From positions 1,302,001 through 1,366,000 of the forward strand of contig JALJCQ010000015.1 in assembly GCA_023091665.1 (NCBI GenBank): DNA of 64,000 bases, in the 5' to 3' direction. Under the pieces are notes generated by a model, which saw nothing but the letters and a program-made list of their open reading frames with translations, was not told the origin of the DNA and did not search any database. This DNA comes from Pythium myriotylum (Eukaryota; Oomycota; Peronosporomycetes; Pythiales; Pythiaceae). The position numbers and the translations under genes were made by a program. Position 1 is the stretch's first letter; each line of letters begins with the position of its first letter. Below are positions 61,271 to 64,000 of the stretch, piece after piece.

Positions 61271-62196
61271 GGTGGAAGCGCGGGCTGAAGGCTTGTGCGT
61301 GGAAGCTGCTCGGCAAATCGTTCCGCTCGGACGACGAACATGGTGGGACGACCACATTAGAACGCCGCGCTCTATTGACTTCCTGCCTCCACGACATTTC
61401 GATTCTGTGACATGGGGACGACGCGAATGGGGAAGAGTGCAAGAGAGAGAAAGAGATCGGGCGGCGCCACCAAAGTCGTTGGGTGGACGCCGCAGGCGAC
61501 GACCATACGATCAACGAAGGCGTCGTCGTGCCGCCGCCGAGATTTTTCGTCGGGTCTCCGTTGATGGACGGACGAACAGCGAGGCTGCAGCTGGCGGTCC
61601 GGTCGCCGAGCCCTTGCGTGGCATCCGTCATCATCCACGCGGGTGTATTGCTAGTGACGCATCGAGGCAGACGCTTCTCCCGTGATGAGCGTCGTCTCGG
61701 CCGGCCTCGCTCGGTCTCCCACGCTTGCTCTGCCGCGGCGCGGTTGCCCTGCTTGGACTGGACGCCCCATCTGCCAGGTGGGAGTCTCCGGCCGAGCGCG
61801 CGCGCATCTGATCAACGGCGCGTCCGCCACTTTCCCGGTTGAAGCCAGAGACGGAGCACGGCGGCAGCATGTCACGTGCAGTTCGAGTGCGTCACGTTCA
61901 CGGTTCCACTCTCTGGCCCTGCGAAATCACGTCCCCCCTGAGATCCGCCGGTCGCCTCGCGTCGCCGGCGCGTGGAGAGCGCCCCGCCAGCTGCGATACC
62001 CTCTGGAATCCGTCGCCTCGCACGAGACTCATCGAGCGCTGCTCAGCCGGGTGTTTGGTCGACAGATCCCATCGTCCAGCTGTCCGCTCGGCTGGAAGCC
62101 GCGACTCGGCCAAGTTCAGAGCGTGTCAGCCCCGGATCGCTCACTGTCCGTGAGCCACAACCCAATCTCCCGCGCCGGCGGCACCGCACGCAGCCC
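61271..62196. other. Divergent intergenic region between members 6 and 7
   Basis: GC-rich, with several overlapping open frames on both strands but none with family features. Presumably it holds both promoters; no Inr match that I trust. Confidence 0.5.
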
Positions 62197-63577
62197 ATGA
62201 TGCAGAAAGGAGACCCGTTCGAAGAGCTCACGGCGCGCAGTCATCACCTGGCCGACGCCTCGCCGAGCCCACCGGTCGCGAGCACGCTTCTTCCGTCGAC
62301 CACCAGGCGCCGCGCCAAGGACAAGCTTCAGCAGTCGCACGCCGACCTCCAGACCAAACGCAAGCGCCACGCCGACGCCGAGCGCGAGCGCATCCACCGC
62401 AAGCAGGTACGGTACCCGCTCTCGGTGGGTTCTACTGCAGTCAAACTCACCAGCCTGACTCATCATTTCTCGATGACTGCTCTCTAGTCGGGCGTGGCTC
62501 GCATGCGCGACGAGGTGCAACAGCTCGAGCAGCAACTGCATTCGCTTTCGGCGTCCTCGCCACAGACGCTCTCGGTGCTGCCGTGGCACACGCACGTACC
62601 TGACGACGGCGCCGTGGCCACAATGGGGCCAATCGCGAAGCGAGAGCTTTACGTGCGTGCGCTCACCGAGTCCGGTTGGCTGCGGCGAGAGAAGGCGTCA
62701 CTGCAGGCCAAGCTGGACGACTGTGGACTGCTGCAGACGACGGTCGAGAGCCTGCTCGAGGATCTCATCGACGCGACCACGACGCAGCCGACGCAACCGC
62801 AAGCGCGAGAGGACGCGACGCGACACATGTCGTATCGCGACGTGCTCTCGAACGAGTGCTACGAGCTCATGCGAGATCTTGTCAACGAATCCAAGCGATT
62901 CACGATTCATGCCGACTCACCGCGCCATGACGTGGTTAACGCGCTTGACTGGTCGGCGCTGTGTCAGCACGATGGTAAGGATGTTCGATTCTCCCTCACC
63001 AAGACCTTCCCCGAGGCCGACCTCGAGGAGCTCGCGTCCAGCGTTTGGCTCACCTTCCACGACCTCGCGGTGTCGCAGAAGATATTCTCCTCACGGCTGC
63101 GACTCGAGGTGCTCCAGCGCATTAGCGATGACGTGCTCATTGTCCGTTGGCAGATCGACTGCCGCAAGGTCGTGCCGTACGTGGGTAATTGCCGCAACCT
63201 TGTCTTCCGATGGAAGACGCCTGACGGCTACTTTGTCGGATGTCGCACTATCGACGACGTCGAGCCTGTGGGAGGGACTCAAAGCAATCCAACGAACGGC
63301 GCCTTCGACCAATTCTACTGGTATGGAAGTTGTCAAATCCGAGAACAATGCTGCTGGTTTGTGCTTACTCGTTGTTGTTTATGTGGACAGGGCCAAGCTT
63401 ACGCAGAGCTCCAGTGGCAACGCATGCCAGGCTACGTTTGCGGGTCGTGTTGGTGTAGGCAACGGGACTTCCGCTTTCGCCCGCTTCTTGTGCACGGAAA
63501 TTCCTATCGCGATTTTCCGATGGGAGAGTATGGTCGTCGGACCACTATTTAACTTCAATGCCACCGGGATGGAGTAG
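62197..63577 (+). CDS. bZIP-like/START-like protein (cluster member 7)
   Basis: Three exons: 62197-62406, 62488-63320 and 63391-63577 (1230 nt, 409 aa). Intron 1 (81 nt, phase 0) falls after AERERIHRKQ, at the same point of the basic region as the intron of member 5. Intron 2 (70 nt) splits the Trp codon of DQFYW, as in members 2-4. The basic region (KRKRHADAERERIHRKQ) is the most divergent of the set, and the zipper is MRDEVQQLEQQLHSL. The START-like domain keeps DWSALCQHDGKDVRFSLTKT, VFRWKTPDGYFVGCRTID and FRWESMVVGPLFNF. The next strand is replaced by ACQATFAGRVGVGNGTS. Without intron 2 the C-terminus would be out of frame with its relatives. Confidence 0.87.
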
Positions 63578-64000
63578 GAACCCCTCTGTAACTAGTACAC
63601 CAAACTATAGACTCACTATCGCATTTGCAGCTGAATGACAGTACGAGAGCTGAAAGTGACGCAATATTTCCGTAGCAAGTGAAATATCCGGTCAAGCAGT
63701 CGACCCCTAAGCTGATGAACTTGACATCCGTGCTGCAAAGACGACAACACTCGACATTTCGGCTGCTCTAGTAGATACAGACCGCTGGTTTGGGGGAACG
63801 GCATTTGATGGGAGGGCTATCCAAGAGTGCGCACACTCGACTTCCGATTGCAGGTCCGAAGATTGACTTGCGTCATGCAGCAGAACGGCGCTGCTTCAAT
63901 GTCTCACAATGACGCCCACCAGCGCAATGATGATTGCAAGACACCAGCTGCTAAATGAAGCGAATCGAATGAGATGCGCTCCAACCCAAATGGTCGCCCG
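63578..64000. other. Right-edge flank, no gene seen
   Basis: Short minus-strand open frame only; nothing recognisable before the window ends. Confidence 0.5.

Noticed and set aside
1..64000. RXLR, Crinkler or other canonical effector genes
   Set aside because: None of the secreted proteins here shows an RXLR-dEER or LFLAK motif after the signal peptide.

Overview
The window looks like nuclear DNA of an oomycete, most likely of the Peronosporales/Pythiales type. Protein-coding genes lie close together on both strands. Introns are few and short (about 57-75 nt, GT..AG). Several start codons are preceded by a match to the oomycete Inr+FPR core promoter (TCAYTY..AWTTTNC). The protein families are typical of the group: tandem AAAP amino-acid permeases, a bZIP-like/START-like expansion, secreted DUF4360 and DJ-1/PfpI proteins. 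No rRNA, tRNA, CRISPR array or viral gene was recognised. Exon joins given below were worked out by hand from reading frame and splice signals and add up to whole codons; they are predictions.

Layout. 1-82: first codons of an AAAP transporter running off the left edge. 1.1-10.0 kb: a 1.8-k residue coiled-coil protein of unknown function and a DDX60-type Ski2-like helicase, both on the minus strand. 10.3-11.5 kb: a membrane-anchored, probably mitochondrial TPR protein. 12.0-16.0 kb: three secreted DUF4360 proteins. 16.6-23.9 kb: housekeeping and signalling genes: PRPP synthetase, TVP23 Golgi protein, a CIPK-like kinase with a NAF motif, a CobW/ZNG1 metallochaperone GTPase, and a divergent coiled-coil/START-like protein. 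25.3-27.3 kb: an ankyrin protein whose exons follow its repeats. 29.0-41.8 kb: five AAAP transporters, two of them almost identical and one with a single-base frameshift. 42.3-44.0 kb: a phospholipase D with a probable N-acylation signal. 44.3-50.2 kb: four secreted DJ-1/PfpI proteins showing recent duplication and patchy gene conversion, among MITE-like inverted-repeat elements. 50.3-51.9 kb: a six-exon coiled-coil protein. 52.3-63.6 kb: seven START-like genes, six with a bZIP-like basic region in which the canonical Asn is replaced.

The window is not one operon or pathway. It is a chain of lineage-specific tandem families between housekeeping genes. The main points of interest are the bZIP-like/START-like regulator cluster, the conversion among secreted DJ-1/PfpI genes and AAAP transporters, the inverted-repeat elements beside the DJ-1 genes, and the exon-per-repeat ankyrin gene.
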